This document shows positions 14,063 to 24,460 of a stretch of 64,000 bases of DNA, in pieces. Numbering within the stretch: position 1 is the first letter of the stretch; every line of letters starts with the position of its first letter. The stretch spans positions 4,594,963-4,658,962 of the forward strand of contig NC_033635.1 of assembly GCF_001540865.1 (NCBI RefSeq). The letters run 5' to 3'. The stretch comes from Ananas comosus. Lineage: Eukaryota > Streptophyta > Magnoliopsida > Poales > Bromeliaceae. The notes below the pieces were generated by a model that had not been told where the DNA came from, made no database searches, and worked only from the letters and a program-made list of their open reading frames with translations. Both the position numbers and the translations under genes were made by a program.

Positions 14063-14300
14063 AAGAAAAACAAAATAAACAAATGAAAAAGGAACCCAAG
14101 AGAGACCCAGCTGGTCTTTTGCTCAATCTGGGCTGGAATCCCTGATCAATGAGGAAAGCAAAAAAGAAAACTCTCTATATATGTAAGTATAATAATAATG
14201 TAGGCATTATAATAATACTATATGCAAGGCCAAATAAAGCGCAACTAATCTCTCTCTTATCTCTTTTTATCTCCTCTTGTTCTCATCTCTTATTGGGTGT
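13544..14300 (-). promoter_or_regulatory. 5' UTR and proximal promoter region of the AHK2-type gene
   Basis: Purine-rich on the minus strand, with a CTC/CCT-type repeat at 13841-13875 (plus strand) and a GA dinucleotide run at 14029-14056. A TATA-like ACATATATAG occurs on the minus strand near 14173-14184, which would give a 5' UTR of about 600 nt. The TATA assignment is inference; no transcript evidence is available here. Confidence 0.35.
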
Positions 14301-14742
14301 TTAGCCACATCATTATCTCATCATCTGGTAGGGACATGTTTTGAGGGACACCACTGATAAAAGAAAGAAAGCTTAAAATGAATAAATAAAAGCAAGGGAG
14401 GTCTTGACAAGAACAACACAATTTCCAGCCCTCTCTTCTTTCCTTCTTTCTTTCTTTCTTTCTAAAAGAGAGAAGTGAGAACAGGATAAATAGACTGCTG
14501 CAAAGAAGAGAAACTAGATATAAATAAAGGGGATAGAAATTAAGATGCCACATTTTTTTTTTTTTTTACAAATTTTTTTTTGCCAATAACAACTTTTTTT
14601 TTTTTGTTGGGTTTTATATACACAGGTGGTTTTTTGCTTTGCGGGGATGAAAGCGACACCACAACTTGTGCCACACTGAGAGAGATGTGGGTTGTTTAAT
14701 AATTGAAATTATAGTGTTTAGGCTTAATGTGAGCAGAGGGGT

Positions 14743-14782
<40 letters not shown>

Positions 14783-15465
14783 CAACAGGTTTTTTTTTTA
14801 TATTTAGCTCCCTCAAAAAAAAAATTTATTAATAATTTTTATAAATTTATATTTTTATATATATGGTTTTTTTTTTACCATGCGAGTATCTTATTGATAT
14901 TTTTAATTTGAACGCGATAACTGAATCACTATATTTATATCCATATTCTAAACCCTCCTTTTTAACCTAGAGGTGATAAAAAATGTAAAAATAAATATGA
15001 TAATTCAATCACCGTATTTAATTAAATTTAAAAATATCATCTAAATGCTAGTGTGGTAAAAAAAAATTATTTATAAGATCATTTGTGAAAAAAAAAAAAA
15101 AAAATTAAGAAAGATAAATACAAAATAAAAGCCCACGGACAACACAGTCCTCTCTCTGTCTCTCTCTATGGTTTACTATACGGAGGACAGCAGGAGAGCA
15201 GCAGCAGATGCAATAAAGATAAAAATGTGTGGAGAAGCCCCTCACCTACGTGCAGTTTGAAATGGGCCCTCCAACTCTTTTCTTTAATTTTTTTTGTTTG
15301 GTTTTTTCTAAGAAATGCCTTTGGTTACTGATAATTTTGTCTTTGTATTACGTGGACACTTTTATTTTTTTTTGTATATGTGGACCAACCAACGGCCACC
15401 ACTGCAGAAACCCCAAAAATATTGGAAGACGGCATGTGGGGACATGTGTACCCAAACACCCCAAC
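14301..15465. other. spacer with microsatellites
   Basis: No gene seen. Simple repeats: CTTT-type run 14438-14462, T runs at 14550-14605, GA run 14747-14778, A run near 15088-15104. Probably distal promoter of the kinase gene. Confidence 0.5.
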
Positions 15466-16027
15466 TAGGGGTGTAAACGAGCCGCACACGGTGTGAGCTC
15501 GGTCGGCTCGTGTTCGACACAAGTTGGCTCGTTAAAGTATCGAGCCGAAAAATTCAGCTCGTGTTCGGCCCGTTTATTAACGAGCCGAACACGAGCCGTC
15601 AATGAGCTGGTCAACAAACAATAAAATAAAAAAATATTAAATAATATAAAAAATAAATTTATAAAATCTTACCCATTAGACTTTGATCTAATAGTTGAAA
15701 CTTTATATATAAATGAGTTTTTTTATAATTAAGCTCGCATTTATATTTTTATTTTGCTAAAATTAAAATAATAAATATATAATTATATATAAGTATTTAT
15801 ATATATAAAAATATAATTAAATAATTATATAAATATAAAATATATGTATTCGAGTATTATCGAGCCGAACACGAGCAAGCTGGCCCTAGCTCTGTGTTGG
15901 CTCGTGTTATTAAACGAACTGAAAAATCAGGCTCGTGTTCGGCGTTTATAAACGAGCATCGATCTCGAGCTCATTTCGAGCCGAACACGAACTGGCTCAC
16001 AAACAGCAAGCTGGATTGCCACCCCTA
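15466..16027. mobile_element. hAT-type MITE, copy A
   Basis: Begins TAGGGGTG and ends CACCCCTA, the short terminal inverted repeat of a hAT-like family. The flanking CCCCAAC occurs on both sides (7 of 8 bp). The interior is built from repeated GAGCCGAACACGAGC and its inverse, separated by an AT-rich centre. It has no coding capacity. Related copies are at 16035-16987, 43124-43644, 45038-45063 and 52093-52766. Confidence 0.75.
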
Positions 16028-16034
16028 CCCCCAA

Positions 16035-16987
16035 CACAGCCGGCTTGTGTTCTTTTGTTTATTAATAACCTAACTGAACACTAGCTGACTGGTTGAAATA
16101 TGGACCGTTTAGTTGCATGTAGTTGTAACTGTACTATAATTATAATTGTATATAAATACAAATTCGGTGTTTAATTTGATGTATTTAACTCCAACTGCTA
16201 CAGAACTGCAGGCGGAGGCAGAACTGCAGCAGTTCGTACTACGCCCAAATTGGCCGCAGTTTCAACTACAGCAGTTGAAGAGAGTGACTTTAAATAAAAG
16301 ATATGCTTACCTCTTCAATTATTTTTTAAATAAATTTTTTTTTATATTAGAGGTAATCTTACCATCATATATATAAAATAATAAAATTTTAAAAATTATT
16401 TTTTAACTGTATACAACCAAACAAATTATTTATACTTGCAGCGCTTTCTACTATATCCAACCAAAAAGGATGCATGTAGTTGTAACTGCTGCATTTTCAA
16501 CTGCATGCATCTCTAACTATACTGTATTTATAATTATATCTAGCCAAACGGTCCGTAAGATGAAAAAATTCATCTACCAACTTGTTTATTAACGAGCCAA
16601 ACACGAATCAACTCCTAAACAATAATTTGGATTTTCAGCTCTACTATTGGATAAAAAATTGAGAAAAAAACTAAAAAATTAGAATCTTAATATAATAATT
16701 AAAATTCATAAAATATAGATCTCTCTGTATTTGTATTGGCCCAAAATTCAAATAGTGCTCGGCTCGTTTATAAAACTAGTGATCGATTTCGAGCTCATAT
16801 TCGAGCTATATCAAGCTGAACACAAGTGAGCTGATCTCAGCTAGCTCATGTTCAACTCGGTAAGATTTCGAACTAAAAGATTTAGCTCGTGTTCAGCTCA
16901 TTTATTTAAACGAGTGATCGATCGCGACCTCATTTGCGCCAAATATAAGCTAGCTCGCGAACAACGAGCTCGTCTACCAGCCCTAGA
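16035..16987. mobile_element. decayed hAT-type MITE, copy D, split by another element
   Basis: Sequences matching the family around 15466 occur at 16035-16101 and continue at 16555-16987, ending CCAGCCCTAG. The gap is filled by a different element (16102-16554). The copy is strongly diverged, so it is older than copies A, B and C. A 19-bp segment with AAACATGAAATTGA is tandemly repeated at its right edge. Confidence 0.5.
16102..16554. mobile_element. MITE nested in hAT copy D
   Basis: Left end GGACCGTTTAGTTGCATG and right end CCAAACGGTCC are inverted copies, and similarity continues inward (TATAATTATAA…). The interior includes CAGTTGTAACT/AGTTGAAA-type motifs repeated in both orientations. 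No clear target duplication was found. Superfamily uncertain (PIF/Harbinger-like or Mutator-like). Confidence 0.55.
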
Positions 16988-17577
16988 AACATGAAATTGA
17001 CTCTAGAAACATGAAATTGAGCATTTCTTTCTAACTAGGAATGTTGAGTATGGATATTCGAAATTTTATTTGAACTTAAGTCCGAACAGGGCATGTTTAT
17101 CCAACACTAAATGAATATGCTTTTCAATACGGATATGCAAATGAAAATCCGACAAATTTGAATTTGGGTAGGGATTTTATGTGCACCCTATCTTGACCTA
17201 AACCCGAATTGATTTCACTCTATATTATATATGCGAATGTTTGGTGTTGTTATATTTTAAAATTTTAAATTTTAATATAGTTTGCTTTCTAAAATATGGT
17301 AAAGAGAAATAATTATTTGGAATTCGGGATTCTAGGTTTGATTTTCAGGTTTGAATTATTTAAAATCCATCCCGAATCCCATACATTGACGCATCTATTT
17401 TTAACATGTAAATTACACCACTGGTCTCTAAATTTTTCAGCCAAGTTTCCTTTTGGTTCTTAGACTTTGAGCTTCAACATTTAAGGATCTGAACTATTGA
17501 AAATATTTTCTTTAGCCCTTATCCTTATTTATTATATAAAAAACTTGTTGCTTGCTCCTCTGCATCTCTATATTAAA
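16988..17577. other. AT-rich spacer
   Basis: No gene. Contains decayed repeat text of the type GGATATGCAAATG and ATTCGGGATTC, similar in flavour to 28650-29110. Confidence 0.4.
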
Positions 17578-17589
17578 ATATTTATTGTT

Positions 17590-19482
17590 TAATATATTGA
17601 TACCCCGACTAATTGGTTAAAAGCTAAGAAGGGGCTAAGACAAGGGGACCCTCTCTCCCTTTACCTCTTTTTACTTGTTGCAAACAGCCTGGCCAGGATA
17701 ACGGAGGCTGCGAGAGGAAATAACCTTTTACGCGGCATTGGACCATCCGACGACTGCCAGACAGTACTCATTCAATACGCCGACGACACAATATTTTTCT
17801 GCGAGGCAAGGAAACGCTGTATGCGGAACCTGCAATTCGTTTGGAAAATCTTTGCCTGGGCCTTTGGCCTTAAAATCAACTTGGATAAATCAGAATTCTA
17901 CTACATCGGGTCCAACTCGCGCAAAGCTGAGAGACTAGCAAACATCACTGGCTGCAAAGGCGGAAAGCTACCCTTCCGCTATCTAGGGATGCCACTACAC
18001 AACAAGCAACTTCGCAAGGAGGACTGGGCCTGGGTAATTAATCGCATAGAGGCAAGAATAGAAGGATGGAAAGCCAAATTACTCTCCCTTGGGGGACGGC
18101 TTACGCTCGTCAACTCGGTCCTCTCTAACACACCACTATTCTTCTTTTCAATCTTCAAAGCGCCACAGTGGGTACTACATCGAATTGAAGCCGTAAGACG
18201 AGCATCCTTCTAGAAAGGGTTCTCCAAAATCGCCAGGGGCGCCTGTCTTATCAACTGAAAAGCCATCTGCAAAAGCAAGAGAGAGGACGGATTAGGCATC
18301 AAGGATATGGAATCCATGAACACGGCCTTCTTGACTAAATAGTGGTGGCGCTTTTTCAACGAGCCAAACTTGCACTGGTGCAAACTGATTAGATCTCTCT
18401 ACTACGCCAGACGAAGGCCCCTACATGAGAGTAGAGTTTACTCCCCTTACTCGCAGTGGTGGAAAGGAGTGGTACAATGCCGCGGAATTTTTATGTGCGG
18501 CGTAACCTACGACCTAGGTGATGGCCAGAATATCAGGATGTGGTCCGATATCTGGATCGGAGAAACCCCCCTTCGGATCCTCTTCCCGGATATCTATACG
18601 GCTATCATGAACAAGGAGGCCAGAATATCTCAGTGCTGAAACGCAAACGGATGGAGATGGCGATTCATCTGTCGTGGGTTCCCGACAAGCAATTCTACTG
18701 ATCGACGCACACGACTAACGATGCTTAAAGACTTGCTTCTACACCGCTCCCCTTGTGACGGACCAGACTCGTGTAAATGGAGGTGGACAGCCAATCAAAT
18801 ATTTTCCGTCAAATCTCTCTACCAGTTTCTTACTTATGCGGGACAGCGAACCCCGCTGAGCAAACATATTTGGTGTTTAAAAACTCCGCTTAAAATCAGA
18901 GTCTTCATTTGGCTATTACTTCGGAAGAGACTTCTCACTGCTAACCGACTGCTCCAAAGAGGCATACCTGTTGACCAACAATGCGTTTTCTGCGCTGTAG
19001 GAACGGAGAGCTGCGATCACCTCTTCTGTAACTGTGTATACGTCTGATACCTATTTCTCAACGTGGATGGACTGGATATACCAAGCGACGCCCCTGGTGA
19101 TGTTCATACCCTTTGGACCGAATTAGCTGCCTGCCCAGTCAAATCGTCGTGAATGCGAGGACTAACCCTTCTGGCTGCGATCTAGTTGGTGGTATGGAGG
19201 GATAGAAACAACTCCGTTTTTCAGACTACTTCGCCTGATGTGACCCGATCACTGGAACGAGTTAACCTTCTTACGACCAATTGGACCGTGCTGACCTGAA
19301 ACCACACTAGATTCACTCTTCTCCCTTCTCATCTTTCTTTCTCCTTCTTCGCTCCTTTTGGCCTTTGCCTGTTATTTTTGCATTTTTCGAAGGCCCAAGC
19401 TGCTTCCATCTCTATACGCTCAGTTCATTTTACTTAATGAATGAAGCAAGTAGTTTGCTACCTATTTCTCAAAAATATATAT
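17590..19482 (+). mobile_element. 5'-truncated LINE (L1-type) reverse transcriptase, inactivated
   Basis: One reading frame runs from about 17602 to 19299. It shows the C-terminal half of a plant L1-type ORF2: GLRQGDPLS, the catalytic YADDT motif (~17778), FRYLGMPL, then the zinc-finger-like CVFC…CDHLFC segment. The endonuclease and first half of the reverse transcriptase are absent, the usual result of 5' truncation. A 12-bp target duplication ATATTTATTGTT flanks it (17578-17589 and 19483-19494). The frame has stop codons at 18211, 18256, 18340, 18637, 19045, 19150, 19183 and 19297 but no frameshift. At least seven stand where tryptophan is expected. It is a dead copy. Confidence 0.85.
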
Positions 19483-20440
19483 ATATTTATTGTTCCTTAA
19501 TCATTCATCTCAAATTTAGTCCAATCAGTAGTTATTAACTAATTAATAATTAACAAAATCCTAAGTTTCTACCATGCTGGAATGGCATTTAGATTAGTTA
19601 AACTTAACAAAATCACAACTGAACGTAATAAATACCTAATTATTGGATAAACACAATATAAATTAAAAGAATCAAAAGCTGAGAGGAGTCAATGAATCAA
19701 AAATGGTTGAAGCATCTATTTCAAAATAACCATGAATTTGAGGGGTTCCCTGTATATTTTAACTTGCAGAGTCACTAGAGCTACTCTGTTACACCTCACA
19801 TGCAGCTCATGTGTGTAGCCACCTGCATAAATACAGGGCCCTATTCTGATCTGATAAAGCCTTAAAATGTGGCAGCTCTTTATATATATATATATATATG
19901 TAGAGAGAGAGAGAAAGTTCGATTACAGCGATCGTGTGAGTAAGATCGCTTTTATACTCATAAGTTATTTTTGATAATAGAACTGCTGAATCGACGATTC
20001 ATACCCTTAAAAATTATTTAAGACATTTAAAATTTTTAAAAATTAAATTTTATAATTTTTTGACATTATTTATTTTATCAAAATTGATAGTTTTTAATGA
20101 CCGATATGAGATACTTACCAGTTTAACGATGTAAAATAATCAGACTCGATTGAATTTTTGATAGAAAACTCTATTCACGATCTAGATAAAGATCAATAAC
20201 TCCGATCTTAAATTGAAGAATCCGATCATCCATTTTTAGAACGTCATTCGATTTTGACCATTCATTTTATACCCGCTTAATGGATTTTATTATGATTATG
20301 AAAAGTTACGAAATTTATTTTTTAGAAGTTTCAAATACTCTAAATCATATTTAACAGAGTGGGTCGTCGATTCAAAAGCTCTACCATCAAAAATAATTTA
20401 TGAGTATGAAAAACTCTATATTCATAAGAGTACAGTGCCC

Positions 20441-20481
<41 letters not shown>

Positions 20482-20673
20482 CTATATATAAAAGCACGTA
20501 TTTCAAATTTTGGTCTGTCGACAGACCCATTTTCTGGCGGGAAAAAAAATTAATTCCCCTATTCATTACATAAAATAAATAACAGAATTAAACAAAACTT
20601 TTAACTCCTCTTTGTTTCTACAACAAAAAAAAAATTTATGCTTATTCAAATTTTTTGCCTACCGGAGAATATC
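18627..20673. repeat. tandem duplication, copy 1 (2047 bp)
   Basis: Runs from inside the LINE through its 3' end and about 1.2 kb of flanking sequence to ACCGGAGAATATC. It is nearly identical to 20675-22727, with scattered single-base changes and different microsatellite lengths. AGAATATCTC occurs at both outer breakpoints (around 18623 and 22720). Confidence 0.9.
19913..20443. mobile_element. long-inverted-repeat element beside microsatellites (copy 1)
   Basis: Left and right arms of roughly 100 bp are inverted copies (ATACTCATAAG…ATGAGTAT; GAATCGACGA…TCGTCGATTC). It lies between TA/GA repeats on the left and a CT run on the right (from about 20443). It belongs to the family also seen at 58824-59373 and 59736-60277. 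Non-coding. Confidence 0.6.
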
Positions 20674-20674
20674 N

Positions 20675-21535
20675 ATCTCAGTGCTGAAATGCAAACGGAT
20701 GGAGATGGCGATTCATCTGTCGTGGGTTCCCGACAAGCAATTCTACTGATCGACGCACACGACTAACGATGCTTAAAGACTTGCTTCTACACCGCTCCCC
20801 TTGTGACGGACCAGACTCGTGTAAATGGAGGTGGACAGCCAATCAAATATTTTCCGTCAAATCTCTCTACCAGTTTCTTACTTATGCGGGACAGCGAACC
20901 CCGCTGAGCAGGCATATTTGGTGTTTAAAAACTCCGCTTAAAATCAGAGTCTTCATTTGGCTATTACTTCGGAAGAGACTTCTCACTGCTAACCGACTGC
21001 TCCAAAGAGGCATACCTGTTGACCAACAATGCGTCTTCTGCGCTGTAGGAACGGAGAGCTGCGATCACCTCTTCTGTAACTGTGTATACGTCTGATACCT
21101 ATTTCTCAACGTGGATGGACTGGATATACCTAGCGACGCCCCTGGTGATGTTCATACCCTTTGGACCGAATTAGCTGCCTGCCCAGTCGAATCGTCGTGA
21201 ATGCGAGGACTAACCCTTCTGGCTGTGATCTAGTGGGTGGTATGGAGGGATAGAAACAACTCCGTTTTTCAGACTACTTCGCTTGATGTGACCCGATCAC
21301 TGGAACGAGTTAACCTTCTTACGACCAATTGGACCGTGCTGACCTGAAACCACACTAGATTCACTCTTCTCCCTTCTCATCTTTCTTTCTCCTTCTTCGC
21401 TCCTTTTGGCCTTTGCGTTATTTTTGCATTTTTCGGAGGCCCAAGCTGCTTCCATCTTTATACGCTCAGTTCAGTTTACTTAATGAATGAAACAGGTAGT
21501 TTGCTACCTATTTCTCAAAAAAATATATATATTTA
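20675..21535 (+). mobile_element. LINE 3' fragment within duplication copy 2
   Basis: Matches the 3' part of the LINE at 17590-19482, including the CVFC…CDHLFC segment and the stops equivalent to 18637, 19045, 19150 and 19183. It has no 5' boundary of its own, so it arose by duplication and not by a separate retrotransposition. Confidence 0.85.
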
Positions 21536-21954
21536 TTGTTCCTTATATATTAATCATTCATCTCAAATTTAGTCCAATCAGTAGTTATTAACTAATTAAT
21601 AATTAACAAAATCCTAAGTTTCTACCATGCTGGAATGGCATTTAGATTAGTTAAACTTAACAAAATCACAACTGAATGTAATAAATACCTAATTATTGGA
21701 TAAACACAATATAAATTAAAAGAATCAAAAGCTGATAGGAGTCAATGAATCAAAAATGGTTGAAGCATCTATTTCAAAATAACCATGAATTTGAGGGGTT
21801 CCCTGTATATTTTAACTTGCAGAGTCACTAGAGCTACTCTGTTACACCTCACATGCAGCTCATGTATGTAGCCACCTGCATAAATACAGAGCCCATTCTA
21901 ATCTGATAAAGCCTTAAAATGTGGCAGCTCTTTATATATAGAGAGAGAGAGAGA

Positions 21955-22482
21955 GAAAGTTCGATTACAGCGATCTTGTGAGTAAGATCGCTTTTATACT
22001 CATAAGTCATTTTTGATAATAGAACTTCTGAATCAACAATTCATATCCTTAAACATTATTTAAGACATTTAAAATTTCTAAAAATTAAATTTTATAATTT
22101 TTTGACATCATTTATTTTATCAAAATTGATAGTTTTTAATGATCGATATGAGATACTTACCAGTTTAACGATATAAAATAATTAGACTCGATTGAATTTT
22201 TGATAGAAAATTCTATTCACGATCTAGATAAAGATCAATAACTCCGATCTTAAATTGAAGAATCCGATCATCCATTTCTAGAACGTCATTCGATTTTGAC
22301 CATTCATTTTATACTCGCTTAATGGACTTTATTATGATTTTGAAAAGTTACGAAATTTAATTTTTAAAAGTTTTAAATACTCTAAATCATATTTAACAGA
22401 GTGGGTCGTCGATTCAGAAGCTCTACCATCGAAAATAACTTATGAGTATGAAAAACTCTATACTTATAAGAGTACAGTGCCC

Positions 22483-22485
<3 letters not shown>
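21955..22485. mobile_element. long-inverted-repeat element beside microsatellites (copy 2)
   Basis: Duplicate of the element at 19913-20443, flanked by a GA run on the left and a longer CT run on the right. Confidence 0.6.
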
Positions 22486-22534
<49 letters not shown>

Positions 22535-22740
22535 ACTATATATAAAAGCACGTATTTCAAATTTCGGTATGTCGACAGACCCATTTTTTTGGCGGGAAAA
22601 AAAATTAATTTCCCTATTCATTACCTAAAATAAATAACAGAATTAAACAAAACTTTTAATTCGTCTTTGTTTCTACAACAGAAAAAAATTTATGTTTATC
22701 CAAATTTTTTGCCTACCGGAGAATATCTCCTTATCTCTAT

Positions 22741-22746
<6 letters not shown>

Positions 22747-22822
<76 letters not shown>
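22747..22822. repeat. (TA)n microsatellite, 76 bp
   Basis: Uninterrupted TA dinucleotides. An undetermined base follows at 22860, and a 40-bp segment containing TATATCTATATCTACACTAT is partly repeated at about 22868-22960. Confidence 0.9.
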
Positions 22823-22825
<3 letters not shown>

Positions 22826-23943
22826 AGATACTACTCATTTTAACTCAGAGTCTAATTAANATATTTAATGTATATCTATATCTACACTATATATAAATTT
22901 ATCAGAAAAATATTTAATGTATATCTATATTTAATGTATATCTATATCTACACTATATATAAATTTTATAAAATAAAAAAAAACTATATAATTATTGTTG
23001 ACAAAATATGGTAGGTATTTTCTAATAGTATATAATAAATAAATTTACTTTTTTAAAAATTATAAATTTTTTAATAAATATGATGTACAATTTCATATTA
23101 ATTTAAAATAATTATTAAATAATTAATTGTTACATGTATTTGTACGTACATTCAACTAGTATATATATATATCTATCTTCATTAACTGTGGAAAACACCA
23201 ATTTTTGTGCTCTTAAATAAAGCTAGTTGACTCTGAGATGGACTAAAAGAGAGGCTAAGCTTAGCTAACAAATTTATTGTGGATCCAAAAAAAGATTTAG
23301 GTATGGGATATTTTTGACATTAGAAGTGGATCTCATCTTAGCATAAAAAAATTATTATACATGGGGTTATTCCAAATCGATCAAATGAGCATGTGCCCAT
23401 TGTTGATTCATTTACATGCATGATCAGCCCCATGCATGGAGTTTGTACACTGCATCTTGTCATTTATCCGTCTGGCTAGTACGTTTCACATATACTTCAT
23501 GTACCCACCATTCAATAACGATCAAACTCGCTCATCTTAATTTTTAGATTATAAATAAAAATATCACTTATTGAATGATGCTTAGGTGAAGCAGATGACA
23601 AAATATTCAGGTTCGTAGGATCCCATGCACGGACTACACAGATCAGTACGAAGCAAATTTTTTTTCACAGAATTTGCCTCCATTGAGGTACCATATTAGG
23701 CGCGCATCCCATTTCATATGGTACTATCAATTCAATAATTCAACATGAAATTAAATAAAAAAGGTGTCCTAGATTTATTAGGAAGTGCTTTCAGCATACT
23801 TGGGGAAAGCGAAAAGTTGAATTTAACCCGCTCGAAAGCAATTGATTTTTATGCGAAATCGACTGAAGAATAATTGTTTGGATAAACATCGACGAGAAGT
23901 AAAACTTCTTAACATGAGGACCTAAGTTTCAAAGAGCAATTGT
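22823..23943. other. AT-rich spacer
   Basis: No gene, RNA or bounded repeat recognised apart from the short imperfect repeats near 22868-22960. Confidence 0.4.
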
Positions 23944-24460
23944 CACTACAACAAAAACGGTCTATAGCGATACTTTTAAATGTCGGTATAAGTCAAAAAA
24001 AGTGCTGCTGGCTAAATTACCGACACTTTTGAAAAGTGTTACTATATGTGGGGTCGCTAGATATATAGTGACAGTTAAAAAGTGTCGCTATAACTTAAAA
24101 AGAGTGCTGCTAATTTACTAACACTTATTTAAGCATTTAGCAACCACCGAAACTCTATCTCGTTGGCTGCGGTGGTAGAGAAGGACGAGAGGGAAGGGCT
24201 CTTCGTCTAAAATTTTAGTGGATTGAGTGAGGGGGAGAAGGGGAGATGATAATCGATTTTTCTAATTTTTTTCTTTTTTATTTGTAATCGGACCGAATGG
24301 GCTGGGTGGGATGGGTTGAGTAGAGTAACCTTTAATTTTTTGTTGGATTAGGCTTTATATTTATGTGTTAGTAGATTTTTTAAAAAATTTAGGTATAAAT
24401 ATGACACTTACACAAAAGTGTTCCAAACATGTGTCCCTATAACCTAATTCTGTTGTAGTG
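23944..24460. mobile_element. non-autonomous CACTA (En/Spm) element
   Basis: Starts CACTACAACA and ends TGTTGTAGTG, a perfect 10-bp terminal inverted repeat with the diagnostic CACTA. The 3-bp target duplication TGT flanks it (23941-23943 and 24461-24463), as expected for this superfamily. Subterminal repeats resembling AAAAGTGTCGCTATA occur in both orientations near the ends. At 517 bp it encodes no transposase. Confidence 0.85.

Larger units (their letters stand above)
20675..22727. repeat. tandem duplication, copy 2 (2053 bp)
   Basis: Second copy of 18627-20673, beginning one base after an undetermined base at 20674. It carries the same LINE 3' part (20675 to about 21530), the same in-frame stop codons and the same flanking long-inverted-repeat element. 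Differences are a few substitutions, small indels and a longer CT run (about 22483-22528). Confidence 0.9.

Noticed and set aside
17600..19300. Use of reassigned stop codons in the LINE
   Set aside because: Both TAG and TGA occur at Trp positions, while neighbouring plant genes use the standard code; mutation explains it better.
22382..22633. Open frames across CT/GA runs (also at 14666 and 60189)
   Set aside because: They exist only because dinucleotide repeats lack stop codons.
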